64,000 bases of DNA from NCBI GenBank assembly GCA_947642555.1, contig CANRSX010000018.1:33590-97589 (forward strand). The letters are read 5' to 3'. This DNA comes from an uncultured Roseburia sp. (GTDB taxonomy: Bacteria; Bacillota; Clostridia; Lachnospirales; Lachnospiraceae). The notes beneath the pieces are model-generated. The model was not told where the DNA came from. It was given only the letters and a program-made list of their open reading frames with translations, and did not search any database. Shown one piece after another: positions 1 through 10,721 of the stretch (within the stretch, counting starts at the first letter, position 1; every line of letters starts with the position of its first letter). A program made the translations under genes and the position numbers.

Positions 1-3000
1 CAGAGCGGCCGCCTTTAACAAAAGCCCCTCTGCTTTCTCCTTCTGATCCGTTTTCAGCGTCGCCCGGCAGACAAGTGCAAAATTACTACAGCAGTACGCA
101 AGCCACTTCCGATCCGACACCATGCCGTTCTCTTTTACCTGCCGCTCAAAAACCGCACAGGCTTCTTCATACATCCCATATGCCACGGAAAGGTCGCTGC
201 TGCCGCCCAGCAGATAATATATATCTCCCATATCTGCAAGAAGTTTTCCGCGCAGACACTCTTCGTCAGGACCGGTCTCCCAGCCCTGCACATGCTTCAC
301 CTGCTCTGCCTGTCTGTAAAAATCCAGCGCATGCTCTAAAGAAGCCCTGCTGCCCGATGTGGCGCTGATCTTTCCTGCCTGCATATAGAGCCTCACAAGC
401 GTATTCCAGGCAGCAGTCGTATTTCTGCTTTCAGCCACTTTTTTCTGCAGACGGATTCCTTCCCGGCACATCATTTCTGCATGTTTTAACCGCTCCTCTC
501 CGCCGGCGTTGAAATATGCCTTCGCCAGATGAAAGCAGACGTTTGCCAGGCGCTGTCTGCTTTCATCGGTTCCCAGTTCCCTGTCGACCTCTGTGAGAAG
601 CTCCTTCTCTCGCCGGATATACGGCATATATTCTTCAAAATCCTGGCTCATCTCCATCAGAAGAAATCCGATTGCCTTCATACTTTTCACAAGATCCAGG
701 CGGCTTGCTGCCGTTTTCTGTTCCGCTGCAAGTTCCTCCCGGATTTCCTTCGCCTTCTGGCACAGCTGCAGCGCTTCCTCATAATCCTTCTGTCTGCCCT
801 GTATCCGCAGCGCTTCCGCCATACCGTGCCAGGCGTCCGCCAGCAGCTTTTTGCTTTCTGACGTCCGAAGCTCCTCTGCAAGCTCCTCGTGGATTCCGGC
901 TGCCCTTTTGTACCAGACAATCGCCTCCGACAGGCTGTCCTGATCGCCACACATCACCAGGGCGTCGGCCAGGTACAGATCACTCCGCGCCACATCGTCC
1001 CGGCTGTCCGCCGTACCCAGCTCCTGCATCAGCTGTTCATAGATCGCCGCAGCCTTTCTAAAATACTCCACCGCCCTTTCGCGCATTTCAGCCCTTGGGC
1101 TGGCTGTACAAAGCCCGCCACGTCTCATAGAAATCTGTGCCACATCCTTCCTGCTCGACACACTTTTCCGGATGCGGTCTGTCTGCACATAAAGTTCCTC
1201 TGCACGGGCAAAGAGCTCATCCGCCAGACGAAACATCGGAAGGCTTCCGATATTCTCACAGACCACTCCAAAGCCCTTACAGGTATCCGCCAGTCTCCAT
1301 CCGTCTGACACGGTGTCTTCCTTTTCCAGCAGCTCCTCCCGCAGTTTTACTGCACGCTGGTACAGCTCATACGCTTCCGCAAGCGACTCCTTTGTCGCCC
1401 GATTCACACCGGCATCACCGAGATCCTCGCAGGCATCCGAAAGAGACCGGACATTTTCCGGCGAAGGCTCTTCTTTTGCAAGCTCTTCCCGCAGCGCAAG
1501 TCTCTGCCGGCGAAGCGCTTCCATCTGCTCCAGCGCTTTGGCGCTTTCCTCCGATGAATAGGCATACGACAGTTTACCCATGGCATACGCCAGGGATTTT
1601 TTCCGTGCCAGGCTGTTATTTTTTTCATACAGTTCCTTCCGGATGGCAAACGCTTCCTCGTACATTTGTACGTTCCGCCTTCGCAGATCTTTTCCTCCGA
1701 GTGTACTGCAGACCGCGCCCATCGTGTAATAGCAGGTCGTGAGATCCCGGCGGCTCTGATCCGTCCCGTTTTTCTTTAAAAGCTCCCTGGCCAGTCCGAT
1801 TGCGGCCTCCGCGATCCGCTGTTCCGTCAGCAGCTCCTTCTGTGAAATCCCGAAGGCATCATCCAGCCAGAAATTTACAAACAAAAGCAGTTCACGTCCG
1901 GGCATACCGGTCCCCCTGTGCTCCAGAAGAGATGAAAACAGTGCCCCGCCGTCTGCCAGCGAATCGTCATGAATATCTTTCGCCGCCGCGGTCAGGATCT
2001 CCTCTCGCACAGGGATGCTGTCCGACGCTTCATACCGGGTGAGATAGCGCACCAGAAATTCCCGATCCCCCGCCATGCAGGCGTGGTATGTAATCTCCCG
2101 GATCCGCACCGGATCCTCCTCCTTCAGCCCTTCCAAATGGGCAAGGATCTCACCATGCAGTAACCGGATCCTGTCTGCCGCTTCCTCCTGCCCTGCATCC
2201 GTCTCCATATCCTCCCTGCAATCTGCGAGTATCCCCTCCCGGATGCTCCGGTGGGCAAAGTCATAGCGCCCGTCGTCGCGCAGGATGAAAAAACTCCTCA
2301 TATACCGGATAAAAAAAGAAAAATCCAGACTGTTATACTCCACCCCGGCACGCATGAGCAGTGACTCGATGTCGCTCTCCCGCAGTCCGTGCCGTGAGAC
2401 CGCCATGTAGCGCGCCGCCATCTTTACAAACCCGCCGCCGATCCGGGCGGACGCCGCCTCCAGAAGATCCACACAGACCCCTTCCAGCGTGTCGTCCGCC
2501 TCGTCAAGAAGCGCGAGCTGATGGGCCGAAATCGCCGCCATGCCGTCCCCTCCGGCCGTGATCTGATCAAAATCGTGCCTGTTCATCATCAGAAGCCGCT
2601 GGATCAGAAGACTTAAGTAGAGCGGACTCGCCGACGCGCGCTTCTGCGCCATTTTCTCAATTACAATCGTCTCAAGTTCCCGCCCCTGAAAGGAAAGAAT
2701 GCCGCGAATCACCTCGCCCCGGTCCGCCTCCTCAAGGGAAGACACCGCCTCCATCTCATCGGCACGGACGCCAGGCAGGGAAAAGGTATCCAGGCAGGAG
2801 ATCACCATCTGCACCTTTTCCGAGAGATTCGACGGTATAAAAAACAGCCTGTCCCTCGCATCATCCGGCATCAGCTGATCCAGCGCGTCCAAAAGAATCA
2901 TCAGGCGTTTCCCGCCGGAGGACGTATAAGCAGCCACAAGCTCCGCCAGCCGCGTCACAGAGCGCTGCACCGGATCCGCCTGCCCGGACGTTTTGCGGTC

Positions 3001-4062
3001 TGCCGCATCCTGTGCGTTTTCCTCCCCGGCCTGCTCTGCGGCATCCTGTGCGTTTTCCTCCCCGGATTCCCCCCTCAGCTCTTTCCCGGCTGCCAGCTGC
3101 TCCTGATGGGGCAGACCCAGCTGTTCCTCCAGCCAGTATATCTGATACCGGATGAGATCCAGCGTATCATTGCTCATCGCGGTATGGCCGCAGAAGACCG
3201 GCAGTACAATCTCCCCGGCCTCCGACAGGCGCACCGCAAGCCTTGCCATCAGCGTGCTCTTGCCGCTGCCCGTCGCTCCTTTTAAGGCGAGCAGACGCTG
3301 CCCGCCGTTTATCTTCCCGATATAGTCCTCCACCAGTGCTTCCCGCGCGGCAAACTGGTCGGACTTCTGCCGTGCCATATCCCACTGCGCCCGCTGGTCC
3401 CGCTCAAACGGCGAAAGAAGCGCATACTCCTGCCATTCCTGCTCCATCAGTGCCTTCACGTCCTGCGTTACCAGTTCCACAAATGTATCCAGGCCGGTGA
3501 TGCACTCCGATTCCCCGTCCCAGCCGACGGCATAGGTCTTCACCCGGCCGCCGGTGAGCCTTCGGATCCGCTCTTTTAGCTGTAACAGTTTCTCCTCATG
3601 CCGGTCATCCTCCTTCCGGTAAATGGCCGGGAGGTCGTCAGATGTAAATTCCCTGAAATAAAAAAGTGTCCGCGAAAGCTGATCCGGGCGGCTTAACGCC
3701 CCGTACTCGATCTCTAACGCCGTGACGCTCTTCTCCAGCTCATCCAGTGCAAAGTCGCGCTTCGACTGCACCGCGTCCGCGATCAGCTCCTCCTCCGGAA
3801 TCCAGCCGTAACGCTCCCCGAGAATCACGATCATGTACGGGCGGCAGCGGTCGATCTCGTCGAGACAGACCGCGAGCACTTTTTTCGAGCCCTCCTCATT
3901 CTCCAGATCGCCGGTATTGACCCCCCAGCGCAGATCGCAGAACGACACACTCTCCCCGTAGCGGGCGGTGTATTCGTTCAGCTCCGGCATCACTTTTTCA
4001 TGGATGATGTCCCGCTCAAAATGCATATCCTTAAAGGTACTCGATATAAAAATGGTTTTCAT
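1..4062 (-). CDS. Giant DUF4062-STAND ATPase-TPR protein, copy B (C-terminus beyond left edge)
   Basis: Second of two tandem paralogues. The reading frame starts at ATG 4060-4062 and I read it open to base 1, giving at least 1354 codons; the C-terminus lies outside the window. The N-terminus MKTIFISSTFKDMHFERD matches the DUF4062 fold (nucleoside-deoxyribosyltransferase/TIR-like, often at the N-terminus of NLR-like proteins). A P-loop ATPase follows (Walker A GATGSGKST near residue 265; Walker B LMILLDALDQL) and then a long TPR array. The upstream copy A stops only 13 bp before this start, so both should be co-transcribed. The two proteins match almost continuously; the clearest difference is the acidic linker between Walker A and Walker B. 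Known of the class: STAND proteins are regulated switches that oligomerise on ligand sensing. A role in defence is inference. Confidence 0.85.
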   Translation of the reverse strand, partial: MKTIFISSTFKDMHFERDIIHEKVMPELNEYTARYGESVSFCDLRWGVNTGDLENEEGSKKVLAVCLDEIDRCRPYMIVILGERYGWIPEEELIADAVQSKRDFALDELEKSVTALEIEYGALSRPDQLSRTLFYFREFTSDDLPAIYRKEDDRHEEKLLQLKERIRRLTGGRVKTYAVGWDGESECITGLDTFVELVTQDVKALMEQEWQEYALLSPFERDQRAQWDMARQKSDQFAAREALVEDYIGKINGGQRLLALKGATGSGKSTLMARLAVRLSEAGEIVLPVFCGHTAMSNDTLDLIRYQIYWLEEQLGLPHQEQLAAGKELRGESGEENAQDAAEQAGEENAQDAADRKTSGQADPVQRSVTRLAELVAAYTSSGGKRLMILLDALDQLMPDDARDRLFFIPSNLSEKVQMVISCLDTFSLPGVRADEMEAVSSLEEADRGEVIRGILSFQGRELETIVIEKMAQKRASASPLYLSLLIQRLLMMNRHDFDQITAGGDGMAAISAHQLALLDEADDTLEGVCVDLLEAASARIGGGFVKMAARYMAVSRHGLRESDIESLLMRAGVEYNSLDFSFFIRYMRSFFILRDDGRYDFAHRSIREGILADCREDMETDAGQEEAADRIRLLHGEILAHLEGLKEEDPVRIREITYHACMAGDREFLVRYLTRYEASDSIPVREEILTAAAKDIHDDSLADGGALFSSLLEHRGTGMPGRELLLFVNFWLDDAFGISQKELLTEQRIAEAAIGLARELLKKNGTDQSRRDLTTCYYTMGAVCSTLGGKDLRRRNVQMYEEAFAIRKELYEKNNSLARKKSLAYAMGKLSYAYSSEESAKALEQMEALRRQRLALREELAKEEPSPENVRSLSDACEDLGDAGVNRATKESLAEAYELYQRAVKLREELLEKEDTVSDGWRLADTCKGFGVVCENIGSLPMFRLADELFARAEELYVQTDRIRKSVSSRKDVAQISMRRGGLCTASPRAEMRERAVEYFRKAAAIYEQLMQELGTADSRDDVARSDLYLADALVMCGDQDSLSEAIVWYKRAAGIHEELAEELRTSESKKLLADAWHGMAEALRIQGRQKDYEEALQLCQKAKEIREELAAEQKTAASRLDLVKSMKAIGFLLMEMSQDFEEYMPYIRREKELLTEVDRELGTDESRQRLANVCFHLAKAYFNAGGEERLKHAEMMCREGIRLQKKVAESRNTTAAWNTLVRLYMQAGKISATSGSRASLEHALDFYRQAEQVKHVQGWETGPDEECLRGKLLADMGDIYYLLGGSSDLSVAYGMYEEACAVFERQVKENGMVSDRKWLAYCCSNFALVCRATLKTDQKEKAEGLLLKAAAL
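3005..3065. repeat. 36-bp-period micro-repeat in the ATPase linker of copy B
   Basis: A 25-bp unit (3005-3029) recurs at 3041-3065 with a 36-bp period, in frame. It encodes a repeated Glu/Asn/Ala/Asp stretch (EENAQDAA) in the linker between Walker A and Walker B. The matching linker in copy A is longer and different, so this is the main length-variable site between the paralogues. Confidence 0.8.
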
Positions 4063-4075
4063 ATACTCTGTCCTC

Positions 4076-7000
4076 TCATATCACCGGGATCTCTCCCTTT
4101 ACGATTTCGAGCAGCTCTTCCGACATCTCCACAAAATTTTTGTGCCGCGGGTTCCCCGTGCGCTCATACAGCTGGCCCGATATCGCGCACATCTGCTCCG
4201 CCAGCTCGCGCTTTTCCTCCACCGGCGTGGCTCTGTGGGCAATCACACGATACAGCGCCACGATATAATTGTCGATATTCGCCACGGTACTGTGCGAAGC
4301 GGCAAACCGGCTGCCCCAGGCCAGCCCCTTCCGGTAGTATGCGAGCGCTTCCTCCGAATCCGCGTCCTGCGCTTTTAACAGGTCTCCCAGGAGCATACTG
4401 CAGGAGGTCAGAATCTGGCCGCTGTACTGCGCCCCATCTTCCCCGGCCAGCTCCTCCGACAGGGCAACGGCCTCCTTTAAAAGGGCGATCCCTTCCTCGC
4501 GGTGCGCCTCATCCCCCAAGGAGCTGCACAGCCTCCCGTGATTCATCAGACAGAGGGCATAGTGGTCTCTATTTTCTACAGATGACGTATTTTCTGCAAA
4601 ATCCTTTGCGATCCGGCAGGCCGTTTCGGAGTATGGAAACGCTTTTTCATATGCTTCCTGATCGCCCTGTGCCATATAAGACGACGCGAGATTCATGCAG
4701 ATCTTCATGCGGTCTGTGCGATCTTCCCCGCTCTCCGCCGGATCTCCATCCTCATGAGACAGGTATGTGAGGGCTTTCTTATATGCTGCTGCCGCCTGCT
4801 CACACGCATCCTCCCCACCCAGGGCGCGGTGCAGGGAAGCTGTCATCTGCCAGGCGACGCACAGCGCATCCTCCTCCCCTTCCAGGACGCCCTCCTGCAC
4901 CATATCCTCCGCCTGGGCAATATACGCCTGATACAGCGCTAAGGCCTGCTCTTTTTCCTCCCGGCTGTCGCCGTCCGCCAGAAGCCTGCCCAGCTTACGG
5001 CAGCTTAACATATATTCCTTCAGCGCCTTTACTGTGCCCAGCTCCTCCGCCACTTCCCGGTCAAGCGAAAGCTTCTCTGCCCGCAGCTCCATCTCCTTCC
5101 TGCGGCTCTCCTCACCAAAACGCGTCTGGCAGACTGCCGCCTGTTTTCCCAGGGTAAAGGACAGTCCCCTTCTCGCATCCGCCGTGCCCAGGGCCTTAAT
5201 CAGCCTCCTCCAGATCTCCTCCTCTTTCCCGTAATATTCCAGTGCCTCGTCCTCTGCCGCGCCGCCTGTTCTGTGTGCCAGATCCCCAAGCCGCTCATAG
5301 CAGATTGCAATGTCACGCTCGTTCTGAATCAGGCCGGATTCCTCCGCGAGCTGCTGCCAGAAGGAGAGCGCCTGCCGGATACAGGCCGCGGACTGCTCCG
5401 CCGCCCCTTCCTCAGACAGCTCCTTATATGCCGTCCCCTGCTTCTGCCAGGCGATGGCGATTCCGCGAAGATAATCCAGCCGCTCCAGCCGCTCTTTTAA
5501 CTGCTCCCAGATATCCCGTTCCAGCCCGTACAGCCGGACCGCCTCCTTTATATCCTCCTGCGTCCCGGCCTCCATACAGATATCGCCGTTTCTTTCATAG
5601 GCGACGGCAACGCTGCGCTCATCCTCCGTCAGCGCCGATTCCTCCGCGATCTCTTCTGACATCTGAAGGTATTGTACGTACGCCTCCCTGGCCCGGGCCA
5701 GGTTCTTAACGCCGCCCATCCGACGCAGGACATCACCCAGATTCGCATAGGTTATGGACAGGTACGTCCTTAGTCTGGATGTTCCGACTCTCTCCTCTGA
5801 CGAAAGCAGAAGCGCAAGCTCCTCCTCGTACAGCGCCAGCGACTGCTTCAGATCCTGCGCTGTCTCGAGCTTATAGTAAAGCCCCCCTAAGCTCCGGCAG
5901 CTCATGGCGGCGTTTAACACGCTCTGTACGTTGTCCTCCTCCCGCAGGCTTTCTTTCCGCAGCTCATATGCGTTTCCGTATCCCTCCAGTGCCATCCGCA
6001 TATGCGCGCTGTCCCCGTATGCCTCGTACAGTCCGGCAAGACATTCCTCACACCGCGCCAGATACGCCCGTCCCGCTGCGGTGTCCGGCTCCGCCTCCGC
6101 CATACCGCAGAGGGTCCGCGCCTTAAGGAAGGCCTGCTCTGCCTGTTTTAAATCCTCCGCCCCCCTGCAGGCCAGAAGAATCTCCCCCGTCCGGATCCAG
6201 GTATCCGCCACCGCCCGCAGATTGCTCGTGGATCTGTGTTCCGCCAGGCTGGTCTCATACTGCTCCCTGGTCCTCTGCATACAGGAGAGAGCCTTCCTGT
6301 TATATTCTTCTCCCCCAAGCTTTGCATAGAACCTGCCGAGGGCCAGGTCACATGCCGGCAGACCGTTTTTTTCCGCCCTGGCATATCCCTCCTCCTTCAG
6401 GCTCTGCCAGATGCGCCGGGCCCTCTCATACATTTCCTCCGCCTGCCGGATGGAAGCGCCGTCCGATTCTTTTACATAAAAATCTCCCAGCAGGAACCAG
6501 GCCTGCGCCAGATTGTCCCTGCTGAAAACCGTTCCCTGCTGCCGTACCGTCTCTTCCCGCAGGGCAGCCACCTTTAACAGCAGTTCCTTTGCCTTCTCCC
6601 TCTGATCCGCCTCCTGCGTCATCTGACAGATGAGGGCCAGATTGCAGTAGCAGTGTACCAGCCATCCCTGATCCCCCGCCATGCCGGTCTCTTCCGCCAC
6701 CCGCTCAAAGACTTCACAGGCTTTTTCATACCTCTCATATGCCATGGAAAGGCCGTCTCTGCCGCCCAGCAGGAAATAGATATTTCCCGTATCCGCAAGA
6801 AATCTGCCGCGCAGGGTCTCCTCGTCAAAACCGGCTTCCCAGCCCTGCTCCTGTTTCACCTGCTCCGCCTGTCTGTAAAAATCCAGCGCGCGCTCTAAGG
6901 AGGCCCTGCTGCCCGATGTTGCGCTGATCTCTCCCGCCTGCATGTACAGCATCACAAGAACATTCCAGGTGGCACGCGTATTCCTGTTTTCCGCCACATT

Positions 7001-10000
7001 TCTCTGCAGACGGATCCCTTCCCGACACATCTCTTCCGCGCGCTTTATCCGCTCTCCTCCTCCGGCGCGGGAATATGCCTGCGCCAGCTGAAATGAAACA
7101 TCCGCCAGGCGCTGCCTGCTGTCGTCCGTCCCCCGCTCCCGGTCGACCTCTGTGAGAAGTTCCTGCTCACGCCAAAAATACGGGATGTATGTTTCAAAAT
7201 CCTGTCCCATCTCCATCAGCAGAAATCCCATGGTCTTCATGCTTTCCGCGAGATCCAGCCGGCTTGCTGCCGTTTTCTGTTCATCTACAAGTGTCTCGCG
7301 AAGCTCCTGCGCCTTCCGGTACAGATGCAGGGCTTCCTCATAGTCCTTCTGCCCGCCCAGCATCCGCCGCGCATCCGCCATTCCGTGCCAGGCGTCCGCC
7401 AGCAGCTCCCTGCTCTCCGGCGTCTGAAGCTCCTCTGCAAGCGCCTCCCGGATGCCGACCGCCTTTTCATACCACACGAGGGCTTCCGACAGACTGTTCT
7501 GATCGCCGCACATCGCCAGAGCGCCGGCCAGGTCCAGATCACTCTGCGCCACATCGTCCCGGCTGTCCGCCGTCCCCAGCTCATGCATCAGCTGTTCATA
7601 GATCGCCGCAGCTTTTCGATAATACTCCACCGCCCGTTCGAATGACCCTCCGCTCTGCCTGACGGCACAAAGGCTGCCCCGTCTCATCAAAATCTGCGCC
7701 ACATCCTTCCGGCTCGACACGCTTTTTTTGATATGATCCGTCTGTACATACAGCTCCTGTGCGCGGGCGAACAGCTCCTCCGCCTTCTGCAGCATCGGAA
7801 GACTTCCGATTCTCTCGCAAATCATTCCAAAGCCCTTACAGGCATCCGCCAGCCTCCAGCGGTCTGCCACGGTGTCTTCCTGTTCCAGCATCTCCTCCCG
7901 CAGCTTTAGCGCGCGCTCATACAGCTCATATGCTTCCTTAAGCGACTCCTTTGTCCCCTGATCCCGGCAGGCGTCGCCCAGATCCTCGCAGGCATTCAGA
8001 AAACGTCTGATATTTTTCGGGGAGGGATCTTCCTTCGCGATCTCTTCCCGCAGCGCAAAAGCCCGCCGGCGAAGCGCATTCATCCGCTCCAGCGCCCCGG
8101 CGCTTCCCTCCGTCATACAGGCATCGGACAATTTTCCCAAGGCATGCGCCAGGGATGTTTTCCGGGCCATGCTGCCTTCCTTTTTATACAGCTCCTCCCG
8201 GATGGCCAGCGCTTCCTCGTACATCTGTATGGTCCGCTTCTGCCGTTCATTTCCCCCGAGCGTATTGCAGACCGCGCCCATGGTGTAATAACAGACTGTG
8301 AGATCCCTGCGGCTCTGATCCGTCCCGTTTCTCTTTAAAAGCTCTCTGGCCAGCCCGATCGCGGCCTCCGCGATCCGCTGTTCCGTCAGAAGCTCCTTTT
8401 GGGAAATGCCAAAGGAATCATCCAGCTCGAAGTTTACGAATACGAGTAATTCCCGTCCGGGCAGATCCGACCCCCTGTGATTCAGGAGGGACTCAAAAAA
8501 CACCCCGCCGTCCGTAAGCGAGAAATCCCGCACATCCTTTGCCGCCGCCGCGAGGATCTCATCCGCCAGGGGTTCCCCGGCTTTCGGCTCATACCGGCTT
8601 ATGTATCGCGTCAGAAATTCCCGGTCCCCCGCCGCACAGGCATGATATGTCATCTCCCGGATCCGCACCGGGTCCTCCTCCTTTAAGCCTTCCAAATGGG
8701 CAAGGATCTCGCCGTGCAGCGCTTTTATTCTGTCTGCGGGGACACCCCCGGCGATTCTGCTCACGGCGCCATCCCGCTCCCCGGCAGTCCTCACATCCTC
8801 CCTGCAGTCCGCGAGGATCCCCTCCCGGATACTCCGGTGGGCAAAATCGTAGCGTCCGTCGTCGCGCAGGAGAAAGAAGCTTCTCATATACCGGATAAAA
8901 AGAGAAAAATCAAGGCTGTTATACGCTACCCCGGCACGCGTGAGCAGAGACTCAATATCGCTCTCCCTGAGCCCGTGTCGGGAGACCGCCATATAGCGCG
9001 CCGCCGTCTTTACAAATCCGCCGCCGATCCGGGCGGACGCCGCCTCCAGAAGATCCACACAGACCCCTTCCAGCGAGTCGTCCGCCTCGTCAAGAAGCGC
9101 GAGCTGATGGGCCGAAATGGCCGCCATGCCGTCCCCGCTGGCCGTGATCTGATCAAAATCATGCTTGTTCATCATCAGCAGCCGCTGGATCAGAAGGCTT
9201 AAATAAAGCGGACTTCCCGAGGCGCGCTTCTGCGCCATTCTGTCAATTACAATCGTCTCCAGCTCCCGCCCCTGAAAGGAAAGAATGCCGCGAATCACCT
9301 CGCCGCGGTCCGCCTCCTCAAGGGATGACACCGTCTCCGTCTCATCGGCACGAATGCCGGGCAGAGGAAAGGTATCCAGGCAGGAGATCACCATCTGCAC
9401 CCGGTCCGAAAGATTCGGCGGAACAAAAAACAGCCTGTCCCTTGCGTCATCCGGCATCAGCTGATCCAGCGCGTCCAGAAGAATGATCAGGCGCGGTCCG
9501 CCGGACGACGTATAAGCGGCCACAAGCTCCGCCAGCCGCGCGGTAAAGAGCTGCACCGGATCCGTCTGCCCGGACGTTTTGCGGTCTGCGGCGTCCTGTG
9601 CGTTTCCCGGCACGTCCCCTCCTGCGGTCTCCTGCGTCCCAAAATCCGTCTGGTCCGCTCCGGCAGCAGAGGCGTTTTCCTCCCCGGATTCCCCCCTCAT
9701 CTCCTTCCCGGCTTCCAGCGGCTCCTGATGCGGCAGGCCCAGCCGCTCCTCCAGCCAGTATACCTGATACCGGATGAGGTCCAGGGCGTCATTGCTCATG
9801 GCGGTATGGCCGCAGAACACCGGCAGCACGATCTCCCCGGCTTCCGACAGACACACCGCAAGCCTTGCCATCAGCGTGCTCTTGCCGCTTCCGGCCGCTC
9901 CTTTTAAAGCCAGAAGGCGCTGCCCGCCTTTTAATTTTTCCATATATCGATCGACGAGTGTCTCGCGCGCTGCAAACTGGCCGGACTTCTGCCGTGCCAT

Positions 10001-10684
10001 ATCCCACTGCGCCCGCTGGTCCCGCTCAAACGGCGTGAGAAGCGCATACTCCTGCCAGTCCTGCTCCATCAGGCCTTTCACATCCTGCGTCACCAGCTCC
10101 ACAAATGTCTCCAGCCCGGTGATGCATTCCGCTTCCCCGTCCCAGCCGACGGCATAGGTCTTCACCCGGCCGCCGGTGAGTGTCCGGATCCGCTCTTTTA
10201 ACTGTAACAGCTTCTCCTCATGCCGGTCGTCCTCCTTCCGGTAGACCGGCGGGAGATCGTCAGATGTAAATTCTCTGAAATAAAAAAGCGTCCGCGCCAG
10301 CTGATCCGGGCGGCTTAACGCCCCGTACTCAATCTCTAACGCCGTGACACTTTTCTCCAGCTCATCCAGCGCAAAGTCGCGCTTCGACTGCACCGCGTCC
10401 GCGATCAGCTCCTCCTCCGGGATCCAGCCGTAGCGCTCCCCGAGGATCACGATCATGTACGGACGGCAGCGGTCGATCTCGTCGAGACAGACCGAAAGAA
10501 CCTTTTTCGACCCCTCCTCATTCTCCAGATCACCGGTGTTGACGCCCCATCGCAGATCGCAGAACGACACGCTCTCCCCGTAGCGCGCCGCGTATTCGTT
10601 CAGCTCCGGCATCACCTTTTCGTGGATGATGTCGCGCTCAAAATGCATGTCCTTAAAGGTACTCGATATAAAAATGGTTTTCAT
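4076..10684 (-). CDS. Giant DUF4062-STAND ATPase-TPR protein, copy A (2202 aa)
   Basis: Complete 2202-residue protein. Residues 1 to about 95 form a DUF4062 domain (FISSTFKDM, FCDLRWGVN, ILGERYGWIP). A STAND/NACHT-like ATPase follows: Walker A GAAGSGKST at 262-270 and Walker B LIILLDALDQL near 399-409. Between them lies a low-complexity acidic linker of about 55 residues. From about residue 700 to the end there are dozens of degenerate 34-45-residue TPR-like units (A..Y.KA.ELRE pattern). The start has a GGAGGGGAG ribosome binding site. The gene lies 37 bp downstream of the AEC transporter and 13 bp upstream of copy B. By analogy with bacterial NLR-like (Avs-type) proteins, the TPRs would sense a ligand and DUF4062 would be the effector; this is inference. 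No signal peptide or membrane segment is visible. Confidence 0.9.
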   Translation of the reverse strand: MKTIFISSTFKDMHFERDIIHEKVMPELNEYAARYGESVSFCDLRWGVNTGDLENEEGSKKVLSVCLDEIDRCRPYMIVILGERYGWIPEEELIADAVQSKRDFALDELEKSVTALEIEYGALSRPDQLARTLFYFREFTSDDLPPVYRKEDDRHEEKLLQLKERIRTLTGGRVKTYAVGWDGEAECITGLETFVELVTQDVKGLMEQDWQEYALLTPFERDQRAQWDMARQKSGQFAARETLVDRYMEKLKGGQRLLALKGAAGSGKSTLMARLAVCLSEAGEIVLPVFCGHTAMSNDALDLIRYQVYWLEERLGLPHQEPLEAGKEMRGESGEENASAAGADQTDFGTQETAGGDVPGNAQDAADRKTSGQTDPVQLFTARLAELVAAYTSSGGPRLIILLDALDQLMPDDARDRLFFVPPNLSDRVQMVISCLDTFPLPGIRADETETVSSLEEADRGEVIRGILSFQGRELETIVIDRMAQKRASGSPLYLSLLIQRLLMMNKHDFDQITASGDGMAAISAHQLALLDEADDSLEGVCVDLLEAASARIGGGFVKTAARYMAVSRHGLRESDIESLLTRAGVAYNSLDFSLFIRYMRSFFLLRDDGRYDFAHRSIREGILADCREDVRTAGERDGAVSRIAGGVPADRIKALHGEILAHLEGLKEEDPVRIREMTYHACAAGDREFLTRYISRYEPKAGEPLADEILAAAAKDVRDFSLTDGGVFFESLLNHRGSDLPGRELLVFVNFELDDSFGISQKELLTEQRIAEAAIGLARELLKRNGTDQSRRDLTVCYYTMGAVCNTLGGNERQKRTIQMYEEALAIREELYKKEGSMARKTSLAHALGKLSDACMTEGSAGALERMNALRRRAFALREEIAKEDPSPKNIRRFLNACEDLGDACRDQGTKESLKEAYELYERALKLREEMLEQEDTVADRWRLADACKGFGMICERIGSLPMLQKAEELFARAQELYVQTDHIKKSVSSRKDVAQILMRRGSLCAVRQSGGSFERAVEYYRKAAAIYEQLMHELGTADSRDDVAQSDLDLAGALAMCGDQNSLSEALVWYEKAVGIREALAEELQTPESRELLADAWHGMADARRMLGGQKDYEEALHLYRKAQELRETLVDEQKTAASRLDLAESMKTMGFLLMEMGQDFETYIPYFWREQELLTEVDRERGTDDSRQRLADVSFQLAQAYSRAGGGERIKRAEEMCREGIRLQRNVAENRNTRATWNVLVMLYMQAGEISATSGSRASLERALDFYRQAEQVKQEQGWEAGFDEETLRGRFLADTGNIYFLLGGRDGLSMAYERYEKACEVFERVAEETGMAGDQGWLVHCYCNLALICQMTQEADQREKAKELLLKVAALREETVRQQGTVFSRDNLAQAWFLLGDFYVKESDGASIRQAEEMYERARRIWQSLKEEGYARAEKNGLPACDLALGRFYAKLGGEEYNRKALSCMQRTREQYETSLAEHRSTSNLRAVADTWIRTGEILLACRGAEDLKQAEQAFLKARTLCGMAEAEPDTAAGRAYLARCEECLAGLYEAYGDSAHMRMALEGYGNAYELRKESLREEDNVQSVLNAAMSCRSLGGLYYKLETAQDLKQSLALYEEELALLLSSEERVGTSRLRTYLSITYANLGDVLRRMGGVKNLARAREAYVQYLQMSEEIAEESALTEDERSVAVAYERNGDICMEAGTQEDIKEAVRLYGLERDIWEQLKERLERLDYLRGIAIAWQKQGTAYKELSEEGAAEQSAACIRQALSFWQQLAEESGLIQNERDIAICYERLGDLAHRTGGAAEDEALEYYGKEEEIWRRLIKALGTADARRGLSFTLGKQAAVCQTRFGEESRRKEMELRAEKLSLDREVAEELGTVKALKEYMLSCRKLGRLLADGDSREEKEQALALYQAYIAQAEDMVQEGVLEGEEDALCVAWQMTASLHRALGGEDACEQAAAAYKKALTYLSHEDGDPAESGEDRTDRMKICMNLASSYMAQGDQEAYEKAFPYSETACRIAKDFAENTSSVENRDHYALCLMNHGRLCSSLGDEAHREEGIALLKEAVALSEELAGEDGAQYSGQILTSCSMLLGDLLKAQDADSEEALAYYRKGLAWGSRFAASHSTVANIDNYIVALYRVIAHRATPVEEKRELAEQMCAISGQLYERTGNPRHKNFVEMSEELLEIVKGEIPVI

Positions 10685-10721
10685 CCCGGACTCCCCTCCA
10701 TGTGAATTCGCGCCACGAATC

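Noticed and set aside
9774..10157. 127-aa plus-strand open frame and many similar plus-strand frames over 75-10,160
   Set aside because: They lie antisense to the continuous giant coding frames, have no ribosome binding sites and appear twice because the genes are duplicated; they are shadows of GC-rich coding DNA.
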